Assembly: GCA_045602925.1 (NCBI GenBank)
Contig: JAZSCN010000006.1
Location: forward strand, 1 to 29,543
DNA length: 29,543 nt
Direction of reading: 5' to 3'
DNA from: UBA7477 sp045602925
Lineage (GTDB): Bacteria; Bacillota; Clostridia; Oscillospirales; Ruminococcaceae
Of this stretch, positions 16,059 to 24,341 are shown piece by piece (positions within the stretch are counted from its first letter, which is position 1; each line of letters opens with the position of its first letter). The notes beneath the pieces are model-generated. The model was not told where the DNA came from. It searched no databases and worked only from the letters and a program-made list of their open reading frames with translations. Both the position numbers and the translations under genes were made by a program.

Positions 16059-16090
16059 GTTCCTGTGGGTGCGCCAACAATCACAGGAAC
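16059..16090. promoter_or_regulatory. Leader inverted repeat 1
   Basis: GTTCCTGTG (16059-16067) and CACAGGAAC (16082-16090) are perfect 9-bp inverted arms around a 14-base loop. It lies about 15 bp downstream of the minus-strand -10 box, so it could be an operator or an RNA hairpin near the 5' end of the transcript. No riboswitch class was recognised. Confidence 0.5.
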
Positions 16091-16103
16091 CGCCCATCAT
16101 TTT

Positions 16104-16132
16104 ATTTTAGCATGTTGAACCTGCAAAGTCAA
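16104..16132 (-). promoter_or_regulatory. Promoter of the solute-binding/LuxR operon
   Basis: Read on the minus strand, TTGACT (16132-16127) and TAAAAT (16109-16104) are 17 bp apart. This gives a leader of about 210 nt before the lipoprotein start. The same stretch contains GTTGA...TCAAC dyad symmetry (16114-16132), and a weak + strand promoter for the gene at 16164 may overlap it. Confidence 0.65.
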
Positions 16133-16163
16133 CATTGCTACATACATCGAAGGAGAGAACGCT

Positions 16164-16622
16164 ATGACCTATACCGGAAAATGGACGCTTCATTCTGTTA
16201 TGGTTTTCGATGACAACGATATGCCGGTTTACCTCACACCTGAGGAGTACCTTGCTTCACCGATGCCATATATCGACGAAACCTGCGAAGAAGAAGTTGC
16301 AGACGAAATGAAGGAACGCAAGAAGACAATCGGAACATTTATAAAAATCTGCGACGACGGAAAGCTCTATATGCTTATGCCTCTGCCTGAAGGCGTTTCC
16401 CAAGAGGAAATCGATAAGGCAGTTTCAGCAGGAGTAATAAAGCTTGTTGACGGAGCAATAGCAGATGAGCCAATGAAGTGGGAGCTTCGTGACGGAGAGC
16501 TGTGGTTTGATACGGGCATCGAGGGAGACCTCTATGGCGAAAAGTTTGACAGCTGGGTAAAGCCAATAGATGAAAACGGATATTTTAACTTTATGAATTT
16601 CAGATATATTAAGGAGGACTAG
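16164..16622 (+). CDS. Hypothetical protein, 152 residues
   Basis: It has a good ribosome site (GAAGGAGAGAACGCT). The product begins MTYTGKWTLHSVM, reminiscent of a lipocalin-type first strand, and alternates beta strands with acidic loops (MKWELRDGELWFDTGIEG). It has no signal peptide or membrane segment. It is followed after 2 bp by the DUF6935-like gene, with which it forms an operon. No function is assigned; the lipocalin idea rests only on the short N-terminal motif. Confidence 0.6.
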   Translation: MTYTGKWTLHSVMVFDDNDMPVYLTPEEYLASPMPYIDETCEEEVADEMKERKKTIGTFIKICDDGKLYMLMPLPEGVSQEEIDKAVSAGVIKLVDGAIADEPMKWELRDGELWFDTGIEGDLYGEKFDSWVKPIDENGYFNFMNFRYIKED

Positions 16623-16624
16623 AA

Positions 16625-17224
16625 ATGGGTTTATTTGATTCTTTTATGAAATCAGCAGGAAATGCTATCAAGAAGGAAACAACCAAGGCTGTAAGCAACG
16701 CAGCATCTAATGTAGGAAAGGGCAGAAACTATACAGAGAGCTTTACATTCGCTTCATTGCCGAATTCTCTGGCTGAATTACAGGCATTGCCTGAAGCTTC
16801 TCTCGATTCTGCATTCAAGACAACAGCTCTTACAATCGTAGCACTCTGTGCATACGAAAAGAACCCTGACGCTTGTATCGAAATGCTCAATTTCTTAAAG
16901 GGACCTGCAGAGGTAAGCACATACGAAAAGGGCTTTATCAAGGAGCGTCTTACAGGTAAGTACTATAAGACACTTTCGTTCTTTAACGGCGCAACTCCTG
17001 AAAACGGCTATAAGCCAACCACTCCTTATGTAATTAAGGTAAGCGAAAATCCATATTCCTTTGACGAAGAAAACTGGGCAACTCTGTATGTTACAAGCGG
17101 CGGAGCAGATAACCCACGTCCAATCAAGCTTAGAAAGAAGCCATCTACAGGCCAGTGGTTCCTCAACGATATCCAGTGTCTTGCTGATATCCGTGTTCCT
17201 GTAGAGGAAGACCCTTGGGCTTAA
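16625..17224 (+). CDS. DUF6935-like protein
   Basis: The 199-residue protein has an amphipathic N-terminus (FMKSAGNAIKKETTKAVSNA). It is followed by a conserved-looking block (SLAELQALPEASLDSAFKTT, ALCAYEKNPDACIEMLNFLKG), then SENPYSFDEENWATLYVTSG, and an IKLRKKPSTGQWFL end. I associate this pattern with DUF6935, a Clostridia family of unknown function often near stress or tellurium-type proteins; the family call is from memory. Its ribosome site (AAGGAGGAC) overlaps the stop of the preceding gene. Confidence 0.65.
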   Translation: MGLFDSFMKSAGNAIKKETTKAVSNAASNVGKGRNYTESFTFASLPNSLAELQALPEASLDSAFKTTALTIVALCAYEKNPDACIEMLNFLKGPAEVSTYEKGFIKERLTGKYYKTLSFFNGATPENGYKPTTPYVIKVSENPYSFDEENWATLYVTSGGADNPRPIKLRKKPSTGQWFLNDIQCLADIRVPVEEDPWA

Positions 17225-17247
17225 ATAAATAAGATATCAAGTGATAT

Positions 17248-17282
17248 TCAGGGCGACGGAGCAAATCCCTCGCCCTGATTTT
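17248..17282 (+). terminator. Intrinsic terminator
   Basis: TCAGGGCGA and TCGCCCTGA form a perfect 9-bp stem around a 13-base loop, followed by TTTTC. The U run is short, so some readthrough into the lipoprotein gene is possible. Confidence 0.7.
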
Positions 17283-17299
17283 CAGAAAGGAACAGGATT

Positions 17300-18715
17300 A
17301 TGAAAAAGATAACTCTCATATTGCTGTCGCTTTGTGTGCTTCTTTCAACCTCCGGCTGCACCGAAGGAAGTGACAGCAGCTCAGGCTCAAAGGCGGATTC
17401 CTCGCATTCGTCTTCGGCTGTGTCAGATGATAGCTCAAAGCTAAAGGATGATAGCTCGGATAACAGCACAGACGATAGCTCAGTGACGGATGATAATAGC
17501 ACCGATGATAGCTCTGAGCCTGATGTGCCGCAGGACAGCAGTGAAGACGACAGCTCTCAGACAGACCCGCCGTCAGACGAAAAGCCAATGCTTCTGACAC
17601 TTGACAGAAAAGACCTGTATGAGTATAAGTGGATGGAGGATGACACCTTAACACTCGTTGAATGTGATTTCTCCGCACTGCTCCTCAGCGAAGATGACGC
17701 AAAGCTTTATCCTGAGCTTGCACAGATTCTCAAGGACAACGCAAAGGCACAGGAAGGCTATATCAAGAGCGAGCACGACTTGCTGGCAGAGCTTGCCGAC
17801 GAAATGTATTCCTATAACCCCGAAGGCTTTACTCCACTCGTTTCCAAGCAGGATGTGCAGGTAAGACGTTCAGACAGCATCGTTTTCAGCTACCTTGTCG
17901 ATTCCTATTATTATAATGGTATCTTTGAATCAAGAGATTTCTCCGGCGTAAACTACGACACAAAAACAGGAACAATGCTTTCATTCCCCGATGTTGTAAC
18001 AGATATAGACGGCTTTGCAAAGGTAACACAGGATACGCTTTTTGACAGCGTGGGCAAGGATGTCTTCGCAAGCGAAAACGCAGTAACAGACTACTTTGAG
18101 ATGTACTCACATGACTATGTTTGCTGGAACGTCGGCTATAACGGAGTTACCGTCTACTTTACAGCAGGTGAGCTTGCCTCTGAGGAGGTCGGAGCATTCA
18201 ACGTGACAGTTACATTTGATGAACATCCTGAGCTTTTCAACAAAAAGTATATGTCAGTGCCCGATAGCTATATCGTTTCGATGCCTATGAAGTTTGAATT
18301 TGGTGCAGACCTCAGTGGTGACGGAAAGTGCGAAGCAATCACAGTGTACGACAGCTACGACGAAGAAAACGAGTATTATGCAACAGCCGATATTTTAGTG
18401 AACGATGCATATTATTCTGAAAACTTCTGGGCGTATGGCGTTGAACCTTATTATGTCAAGGCACCAAACGGCAAGCACTACATCTATCTTTTTGCTGAGC
18501 TTGAGACACAGTTCTACCTCTACGTCTATGAAATTACTGATAACGCAATCGTAAAGGTAGGCGAAGAAAATGTCTCTCCATACTACCACGATGGAATGCT
18601 GTCAATCCCGACCGACCCTGATTTGATGTGCTTTAATATCTATGTCGATTCAGAGCTTCCCGATGGCTATACATACTTCTGTGTAGGTGCAGACGGAATG
18701 CCGAAAAGACAGTAA
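17300..18715 (+). CDS. DUF3298/RsiV-like lipoprotein with Ser/Asp-rich linker
   Basis: The 471-residue precursor has a lipobox STSGC (Cys20), then about 75 residues of Ser/Asp-rich linker (repeats of DDSS) that should hold the domain away from the membrane. Residues about 110-320 resemble a PdaC/DUF4163 plus DUF3298 pair as in RsiV-type proteins (GVNYDTKTGTMLSF, VTVYFTAGELASEEVGAF). The last 150 residues form a beta-rich repeat domain (FGADLSGDGKCEAITV, as in integrin/VCBS-like repeats). It is anchored at the outside of the membrane. No sigma factor gene is adjacent, so an anti-sigma role is not supported. Confidence 0.75.
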   Translation: MKKITLILLSLCVLLSTSGCTEGSDSSSGSKADSSHSSSAVSDDSSKLKDDSSDNSTDDSSVTDDNSTDDSSEPDVPQDSSEDDSSQTDPPSDEKPMLLTLDRKDLYEYKWMEDDTLTLVECDFSALLLSEDDAKLYPELAQILKDNAKAQEGYIKSEHDLLAELADEMYSYNPEGFTPLVSKQDVQVRRSDSIVFSYLVDSYYYNGIFESRDFSGVNYDTKTGTMLSFPDVVTDIDGFAKVTQDTLFDSVGKDVFASENAVTDYFEMYSHDYVCWNVGYNGVTVYFTAGELASEEVGAFNVTVTFDEHPELFNKKYMSVPDSYIVSMPMKFEFGADLSGDGKCEAITVYDSYDEENEYYATADILVNDAYYSENFWAYGVEPYYVKAPNGKHYIYLFAELETQFYLYVYEITDNAIVKVGEENVSPYYHDGMLSIPTDPDLMCFNIYVDSELPDGYTYFCVGADGMPKRQ

Positions 18716-18773
18716 GCCTTGCAATACATGATGCTACCAAAGTGCAGGTGGCGGTTCCATAATGTTTATCACG

Positions 18774-18800
18774 AAAAGACATCCGAAAGGGTGTCTTTTT
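18774..18800 (+). terminator. Intrinsic terminator of the lipoprotein gene
   Basis: AAAAGACATCC, loop GAAA, GGGTGTCTTTTT form a strong stem with a U run. It lies 60 bp after the stop codon at 18715. Confidence 0.85.
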
Positions 18801-18958
18801 GCTGTGGGTTAATAATCTTTGCTTTTTTCAAAAAAAATTCTCCCGCCCTGCAACCAAATGCCCCTTTTCTGACTCTTATATAGTGTAGAGCTTATATGAA
18901 AAAACTAGTCTGTTTAGTATAAATAAATGAATTTATGTAATTTTATGCAATACACCAG

Positions 18959-18987
18959 TTGAAAACTGTAAATTCAAGGCGTATAAT
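18959..18987 (+). promoter_or_regulatory. Promoter of the FtsX permease/ATPase operon
   Basis: TTGAAA (18959-18964) and TATAAT (18982-18987) are 17 bp apart, 46 bp before the start at 19034. Upstream lies CTCTTATATAGTGTAGAG, a short imperfect dyad conserved in both copies, which is a candidate regulator site. Confidence 0.75.
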
Positions 18988-19033
18988 GGTATTAACATAA
19001 ACCTATACGACAGAAAATATCGGAGGGATGCCT

Positions 19034-21586
19034 ATGCTCAAATACATTTTCAAAAACCTGAAATCACAATTCACCAAGCAGGGAGTTATCTCCCTGCTTC
19101 TGGTTGTTAATATAGTAGTTTCGGCACTTGTTATCTGCTTTTCATATGGGCTATATATCAATTATAATCTTGAGGTCAAGGACAAATCAGATGATGAGAT
19201 AACAAACCTTTCTATATTTGTATATGAGGAAAAAGTATCTGCAATAGCAGGAAGCAAAGTGTTATATGGAGTCGTAGATATTACGCCACAAATGGTGTGT
19301 GATTTTGTGTTATCGCTATCGGAGGAAACCAAAGAGAATTTAAGTAATTGTTGGGCTGAGTTTTATATTGAAACACCACTCTTTTACGATGGAGGCTCAG
19401 AATATGCAATGAACTCTGAAGGTGAAATAGAAATCGGTTTTTCCAGCAGCCGTCCTGTAAACCCTGAAACAGACTATTATTCTGATGATGCTGATGCATT
19501 CTACGGTAATTTTACGTTCAATTTTAGCGTCGAGGGGGACAGAATTATACCCGATAAAAATGGAGATGTATTTACCCAGCAACAATATGATGATAAAGAA
19601 AAGGTTGCTGTCGTGTATAGTAACTGTTTTCAAGAACCACCTGGCGGTACAATATTCGCTAATTTTTCAAACGGATATATTCATCGCCTCGTTCGCCGAA
19701 TTCTGCCTAAGGGCACTGAATCTATTAAAATAGAATCGGATTATTACAAAATTATTGAAATTATACAGGTTCCTGAGGGAGAGTATCCGCCCCAGGATTG
19801 TTTTATCACGATTACGTCCGCACCACAGAATGCGATACTATGGTGTAGCAGTAAAAGTGAGGATGGTACGATAAATGGTGGCGTTGAGCTTTCATTCTAT
19901 GAACCTGTTACCAGAAAGCAGTTTGATGATATAAGAGAGAGCCTCAATAAAACTATGGGTGATTACGCTTACATTCCGGATGTTGAACTAAGCGATTTTA
20001 CGGAGATTAACTATTATCGTTCAGTTATTTTCATATCAGTAATCATCGCAATCCTTGCCGCAATCAATATGGCAATACTGTATAGATACATACTCGAAAA
20101 GAGAAGTCCGGAGCTTGCAATTTTCAGAATATGCGGCTGCTCCAAGGCAAAAGCCGTAATGTCATACCTAATCGAATGTATGCTAATAAACGCACCGCTC
20201 TTTGCCCTCACTCAGCTTTGCTACCATAAGCTCATTATGCCAAAGCTCAGTGACCTTTTCCCGCATATGCAGGGTGCGTATAGCTTTAAGCTGTATGCCG
20301 CAATCTTCGGCATTTATGTTGTAGCCTCACTTGTCGTAATGCTCATAATGATTGTAGCTACAATAAGAAAGCATAGCCTTGTCGAGCAGAAAAACAGCTC
20401 AAAGGCAAAAACACGCTTCGGTATTATGAAGCTGTTTGAGGTGCTCCAGTTTGCCATTGTACTTGCAACAGTAATTCTTATAATTTCCGCTATACAGTCA
20501 AGAAGCTCATTCTTTAAACCTATTGAAGATATTTCCCAAAGACAAGGGTATATGTGCATAGTAAATTCTGACCTTAATATACTTAAATCTGATTTGACAG
20601 AGATATTCCCTGAGTATGAGATTATTACAACAACACAAGAAGGCTTTGTGCTCGAAAATACAAATTACAGAGGTTTAGCATATTGTGACGAATTTATCAA
20701 GAGATACAAACCAGCTATGTCACAGGGTGTATGGTTGTCAGATACTGACCTTACCTATGAAAACTCAGGGTGTATTCCGATTGTTATGACATACAACAGT
20801 GGATATAACGTCAACGACATTATTGGGTTTGAAGCAATTATGGAAATGGACGAGAACGGCAATGCAATAAAAACTCTTGACGTAAAATATAAGGTTGTTG
20901 GAGTGCTTGCGGACAAGGTGAACATAATCTCGTTTAATGTAGGAAGTGAGACTGAGAATGACTATACCGATATGTATGGCGTTTTCAGTAGTAGCTTTGA
21001 AGATTCTTTACTGTATCTGGCGAGAGAAGAGGATGTAGATGCCTGCTATCAAACCGGATTATCCCCGCTTCAAGGCGTGCAGTTTATTTTAACTGATAAT
21101 CTTAGCGAAGAAGATTTTGCTGAACTTGGAGAGGTGCTTAAAGGCTTTGAAATCAAATCTGCACCCCTCTCCGAAGTCAACAAAAACAGCCTTGAATATA
21201 TCTACGAGCAGATGTACACCCTGTTCCCGATAGCGCTGTGTATCTTCATACTCACAGTAATCTCCGCAGTGTCAATAAACGCTATCTATACAAAGCGACA
21301 GCTAAGAAACTACGCAATCTTCTATATCTGCGGTGCAAGATGGAGAACCTGCGCATTAAAGAGCCTCAAGGACAGCGCAATCACCTGTGCAGTAGCATCA
21401 GCCCTCTGTGCACTTATACTGTTCATAGGTAAGCAAAGCTTCTTAAAGGAAACCGTAATCTCATTCGGTATCTGGCACGCAGTAATCTGTGTAGCAGTAA
21501 TATCCCTCTACCTCTTGCTCTCAATGATAATGCCAATCGCAATAATCGGCTCATCCCAGCCTAAAGATGTTCTCAAGGAGGAATAA
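19034..21586 (+). CDS. FtsX-type ABC transporter permease (two-module)
   Basis: The 850-residue protein has TM1 at about 17-40, then a large outside domain to about residue 330. It then has three TM segments with the FtsX motif RSPELAIFRICGCSKAK, a fourth and fifth TM bracketing about residues 430-495, and a second outside domain to about 715. A final three-TM FtsX module has LRNYAIFYICGARWR. This MacB/LolC-like layout suits export of, or resistance to, peptides or lipids. I chose the start at 19034: GGAGGG lies 6 bp upstream, and the ATG at 19028 is absent in the second copy of this region. The ATPase gene follows after 3 bp. Confidence 0.88.
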   Translation: MLKYIFKNLKSQFTKQGVISLLLVVNIVVSALVICFSYGLYINYNLEVKDKSDDEITNLSIFVYEEKVSAIAGSKVLYGVVDITPQMVCDFVLSLSEETKENLSNCWAEFYIETPLFYDGGSEYAMNSEGEIEIGFSSSRPVNPETDYYSDDADAFYGNFTFNFSVEGDRIIPDKNGDVFTQQQYDDKEKVAVVYSNCFQEPPGGTIFANFSNGYIHRLVRRILPKGTESIKIESDYYKIIEIIQVPEGEYPPQDCFITITSAPQNAILWCSSKSEDGTINGGVELSFYEPVTRKQFDDIRESLNKTMGDYAYIPDVELSDFTEINYYRSVIFISVIIAILAAINMAILYRYILEKRSPELAIFRICGCSKAKAVMSYLIECMLINAPLFALTQLCYHKLIMPKLSDLFPHMQGAYSFKLYAAIFGIYVVASLVVMLIMIVATIRKHSLVEQKNSSKAKTRFGIMKLFEVLQFAIVLATVILIISAIQSRSSFFKPIEDISQRQGYMCIVNSDLNILKSDLTEIFPEYEIITTTQEGFVLENTNYRGLAYCDEFIKRYKPAMSQGVWLSDTDLTYENSGCIPIVMTYNSGYNVNDIIGFEAIMEMDENGNAIKTLDVKYKVVGVLADKVNIISFNVGSETENDYTDMYGVFSSSFEDSLLYLAREEDVDACYQTGLSPLQGVQFILTDNLSEEDFAELGEVLKGFEIKSAPLSEVNKNSLEYIYEQMYTLFPIALCIFILTVISAVSINAIYTKRQLRNYAIFYICGARWRTCALKSLKDSAITCAVASALCALILFIGKQSFLKETVISFGIWHAVICVAVISLYLLLSMIMPIAIIGSSQPKDVLKEE
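19076..19099. promoter_or_regulatory. Perfect hairpin inside the permease start, copy 1
   Basis: AAGCAGGGAG, loop TTAT, CTCCCTGCTT form a perfect 10-bp inverted repeat within codons 15-22 of the permease. The same 24 bases are kept without change in the second copy, including synonymous positions. There is no U run. It could affect early elongation or mRNA stability; this is inference. Confidence 0.5.
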
Positions 21587-21589
21587 ATC

Positions 21590-22264
21590 ATGATTAAGCT
21601 TACAAACATTCAGAAAGTCTATAACCCCAAGAAAGCAAACGAGTTCGAAGCCTTGAAAGGTGTGTCCTGTGAAATAGAGGACGGCGAGCTTGTGGCAATC
21701 ATCGGAAAGTCAGGTGCCGGCAAGTCAACACTCCTGCATATCTTAGCCTGTATCGACAGCTACCAGAACGGCGAGTATGTAATCGACGATGTTACAGTAA
21801 AAAAGCTCTCCGAGAAAAAGTACGCAAGAATACGTAACGAGAAAATCGGTATGGTAATGCAGGATTTCGCCCTCGTAGAGGACTTCACAGCCCTCGAAAA
21901 TGTAATGATACCGCTGTCCTTCTCAAAAAAGAAGATTAAGAACAAAAAGCAGAAGGCACTCGACGCACTAAAGCAAGTCGGCATAGAGGAGCTTGCTAAA
22001 AAGCCTTGCAACAAGCTCTCAGGCGGTCAAAAGCAGAGAGTCGCAATCGCAAGAGCTATCGTCAATGAACCAAGTATGATTCTTGCCGACGAGCCAACGG
22101 GTGCACTCGACTCAAAAACGGGCGAGGAAATTATGGACCTTTTCAAGAAGCTCAACCACGAAGGCAGAACAGTCATCATCGTAACCCACGACCCGAAAAT
22201 TGCCGAGCAGTGCGACAGAATCATCGAAATCTCCGACGGCGAGATTGTAAAGAATGCAGGATAA
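21590..22264 (+). CDS. ABC transporter ATPase (MacB/LolD type)
   Basis: The 224-residue protein has all motifs: Walker A GKSGAGKST (39-47), Q-loop Gln91, signature LSGGQ (143-147), Walker B ILADEP (164-169) and switch His200. The length and DEPTGALDS motif match the ATPases that pair with FtsX-type permeases. It powers the permease encoded just upstream; the start lies 3 bp after the permease stop, and its AAGGAGG site lies inside the end of that gene. Confidence 0.93.
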   Translation: MIKLTNIQKVYNPKKANEFEALKGVSCEIEDGELVAIIGKSGAGKSTLLHILACIDSYQNGEYVIDDVTVKKLSEKKYARIRNEKIGMVMQDFALVEDFTALENVMIPLSFSKKKIKNKKQKALDALKQVGIEELAKKPCNKLSGGQKQRVAIARAIVNEPSMILADEPTGALDSKTGEEIMDLFKKLNHEGRTVIIVTHDPKIAEQCDRIIEISDGEIVKNAG

Positions 22265-22277
22265 AAAAGCCAACAAT

Positions 22278-22311
22278 AAGACCTCTGATGTGTAAGTATC
22301 AGAGGTCTTTT
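22278..22311. terminator. Terminator between convergent operons
   Basis: AAGACCTCTGAT, an 8-base loop, and ATCAGAGGTCTT form a perfect 12-bp stem followed by TT. It separates the ATPase gene (+) from the Bce-type permease (-) and can serve both directions. Confidence 0.85.
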
Positions 22312-22316
22312 GCTTG

Positions 22317-24341
22317 TTATTTTGAAACGATAGAGTAGTAGGTGCGTGAGGTTATCTTGTAGATAATTGCGTAGAATATTGCGAATGCTCCGAACGTGCA
22401 GAGTGCCGTTGCAATAAGAATAGATGTGTTCTCAAGATACATAAGCTTCAAAAGCTTTGAAATCAAAGGCATTGCAAATGCCATATGCACACCTGCCGCA
22501 ATAAGCGGTGCAAAGAATACTGTAAGAACCTGAGAGTTTATGCTCTTTCTGATTTCCTTTCTTGTCATACCAACCTTTCTCATAATCGAGAAGCGTGATG
22601 CGTCCTCGTAGCCTTCGGTAATCTGCTTGTAGTAGATAATAAGCACCGCTGCAATAAGGAACACAACGCTTAATGTGATACCCATAAAGAAAATGCCTGT
22701 GTAAAGCTCGGTGCACTCATCTCTGAACTCCTGACGAAATGCAACGACAGTGTCCATTATACCGTTTTCCGGGTGATTCATCTCAATGTTCTTGAAAATA
22801 TTATCACTAAGCTTATGTCCTGCGTCAAAGCTGTCCTTGTCTGCATAAACTGTGTCATATCCGCTGCGGAAAAAAAGGAAGAAATCATAAAGTCCGTTGT
22901 CAATCTGTACGAGCTCAGAAGCGTACTTTTCAAGGTCGCTGACAACAATATACACCCTCGGAACACCCGAAGAAAGTACATTTCCCGTTGTCTTGAAAAA
23001 GCTGTCAAGATGCTCCTTTACGTTCAGTGGCTTTTCTCCTCTTACAGTAAAGGTATCAAACTTTTCTGCTTCCTTGTCGCTCCAGACAAGGCATTCGCCT
23101 TCAGCGAGGGTTTCGTTCTTACCCGTAATGCGGTTGTAGTCTGAAAGCGAAAACATCTCAAGCTCAATTATATTGTCAGCTATGGATGAGTCGTAACTCA
23201 TAAGAGAGGAAGGGTCATCGTTGAATTCACCGTTTGTGATGTATCCCGATGCCGCAACACAGTCGTAGTATACAGAATCGTTGCACTCAAGAAAATCCGC
23301 CTGTTCAAGAAAGTCCTTTCTGAATTCATCTGTGAGGTCAGAGTAGCTTTCAAACTGAGCGTCTGCACACACCTGATAAGGGAAAGCCTCTCTTACCGTG
23401 TCCTCAAGTCCTGCATAAAGTGAGCCTGTCGCTGTAACTGTTACAAGCACCATTGTGCTGAGAATACAGATTGAAGCAAGTCCCGCACCGTTCCTCTTCA
23501 TTCTGTAGGACATTGAAGAAACCGAAACAAAGTGCTTTGGGTTGTAGTAATAATTCTTGTTCTTCTTGAGAAGTCTGCAAAGTGTAACAGAGCCTGCAAT
23601 GAAAAGAAGATATGTCGCAACGATAACCATTATTACAGCTACAAAGAACAGCATAATAGCGTTGAGAGGGGACTTGATTGAAAGCGAAATAATATATGCC
23701 CCGATGAGAAGTGCAAGACCGATTACAGCAAGCACAGCGTTACCCTTAGGCTCCTTCTCGCCTGCCTTGTCGTTCATTATGAGGGAAGCAGGCTTTGATA
23801 CCGCAACTCTGATAAGAGAATTGAAAAGCAAAAGCAGGTAGATACCGCCGAATACAGCCCCCGTTATTGCAACAGCAGGGAAGTGAACGTAAATCGCAAA
23901 GCCTACCTTCTCGCCGAGTGCCTTTAAAAGTGCCGCCTCAGCAAGCTTTGAAAAGGAAATTCCGAATATAAGTCCAGCACCGATTGACATTATAGCAACC
24001 GCAATTGACTCAATCGCCATAACCTTGGCAATGTTTTTCTTGTCCATACCAAGAACGTTGTAAAGACCAAGCTCACGGCTTCTTCTCTTTATAATAAAGG
24101 AGTTTGTGTAGAAAAGAAATATTACGGAGAATATCGCTGTAATCCAGCCGGCAAGCGGTAAGAATGCGCCCAGGGTTCTCGCACCCTTCTTTATGCTGTC
24201 AAGTATCCTGTCACTTGAAAGGAAATGCATAATGTAGGTAATGCCCGACATTATCGCCCCGCCGAAAATGTATGGAACATAAAGCTGCTTGTTCTTTCTG
24301 ATACCGTCAAGAGCAAGTCTTGTGTGTACTGCAGTTTTCAT
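22317..24341 (-). CDS. BceB-type ABC transporter permease
   Basis: The 674-residue protein has the ten-TM BceB layout. It has TM1 near residue 25, a cytosolic motif SFIIKRRSRELGLYNVLGMD (typical of FtsX/BceB), and six to seven TM segments to about 310. A large outside domain (about 330-545) follows, then three C-terminal TM segments with SRFSIMRKVGMTRKEIRKSI. In such modules the outside domain senses bacitracin- or lantibiotic-type peptides and signals to the kinase. Its start codon overlaps the ATPase stop (TAATG). The substrate cannot be predicted from the sequence. Confidence 0.9.
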   Translation of the reverse strand: MKTAVHTRLALDGIRKNKQLYVPYIFGGAIMSGITYIMHFLSSDRILDSIKKGARTLGAFLPLAGWITAIFSVIFLFYTNSFIIKRRSRELGLYNVLGMDKKNIAKVMAIESIAVAIMSIGAGLIFGISFSKLAEAALLKALGEKVGFAIYVHFPAVAITGAVFGGIYLLLLFNSLIRVAVSKPASLIMNDKAGEKEPKGNAVLAVIGLALLIGAYIISLSIKSPLNAIMLFFVAVIMVIVATYLLFIAGSVTLCRLLKKNKNYYYNPKHFVSVSSMSYRMKRNGAGLASICILSTMVLVTVTATGSLYAGLEDTVREAFPYQVCADAQFESYSDLTDEFRKDFLEQADFLECNDSVYYDCVAASGYITNGEFNDDPSSLMSYDSSIADNIIELEMFSLSDYNRITGKNETLAEGECLVWSDKEAEKFDTFTVRGEKPLNVKEHLDSFFKTTGNVLSSGVPRVYIVVSDLEKYASELVQIDNGLYDFFLFFRSGYDTVYADKDSFDAGHKLSDNIFKNIEMNHPENGIMDTVVAFRQEFRDECTELYTGIFFMGITLSVVFLIAAVLIIYYKQITEGYEDASRFSIMRKVGMTRKEIRKSINSQVLTVFFAPLIAAGVHMAFAMPLISKLLKLMYLENTSILIATALCTFGAFAIFYAIIYKITSRTYYSIVSK

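Larger units (their letters stand above)
18824..19155 (+). repeat. Promoter-plus-5'-gene duplication, copy 1
   Basis: Starting at TTTTTCAAAAAAAATTCTCC, this block is about 90% identical to 26975-27305, with one single-base indel. It covers about 200 bp of untranslated upstream sequence, the promoter, the ribosome site and the first 40 codons of the permease. Identity stops soon after the first transmembrane helix. The whole upstream region is conserved, including AT-rich parts far from the promoter, which implies a recent duplication. Confidence 0.9.

Noticed and set aside
15884..16103. Riboswitch in the long leader of the solute-binding gene
   Set aside because: The inverted repeats are clear, but none of the known riboswitch core patterns could be recognised by eye.
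17300..18715. Anti-sigma factor RsiV
   Set aside because: DUF3298-like sequence is present, but there is a lipoprotein signal instead of a cytosolic anti-sigma domain, and no sigma factor gene is adjacent.
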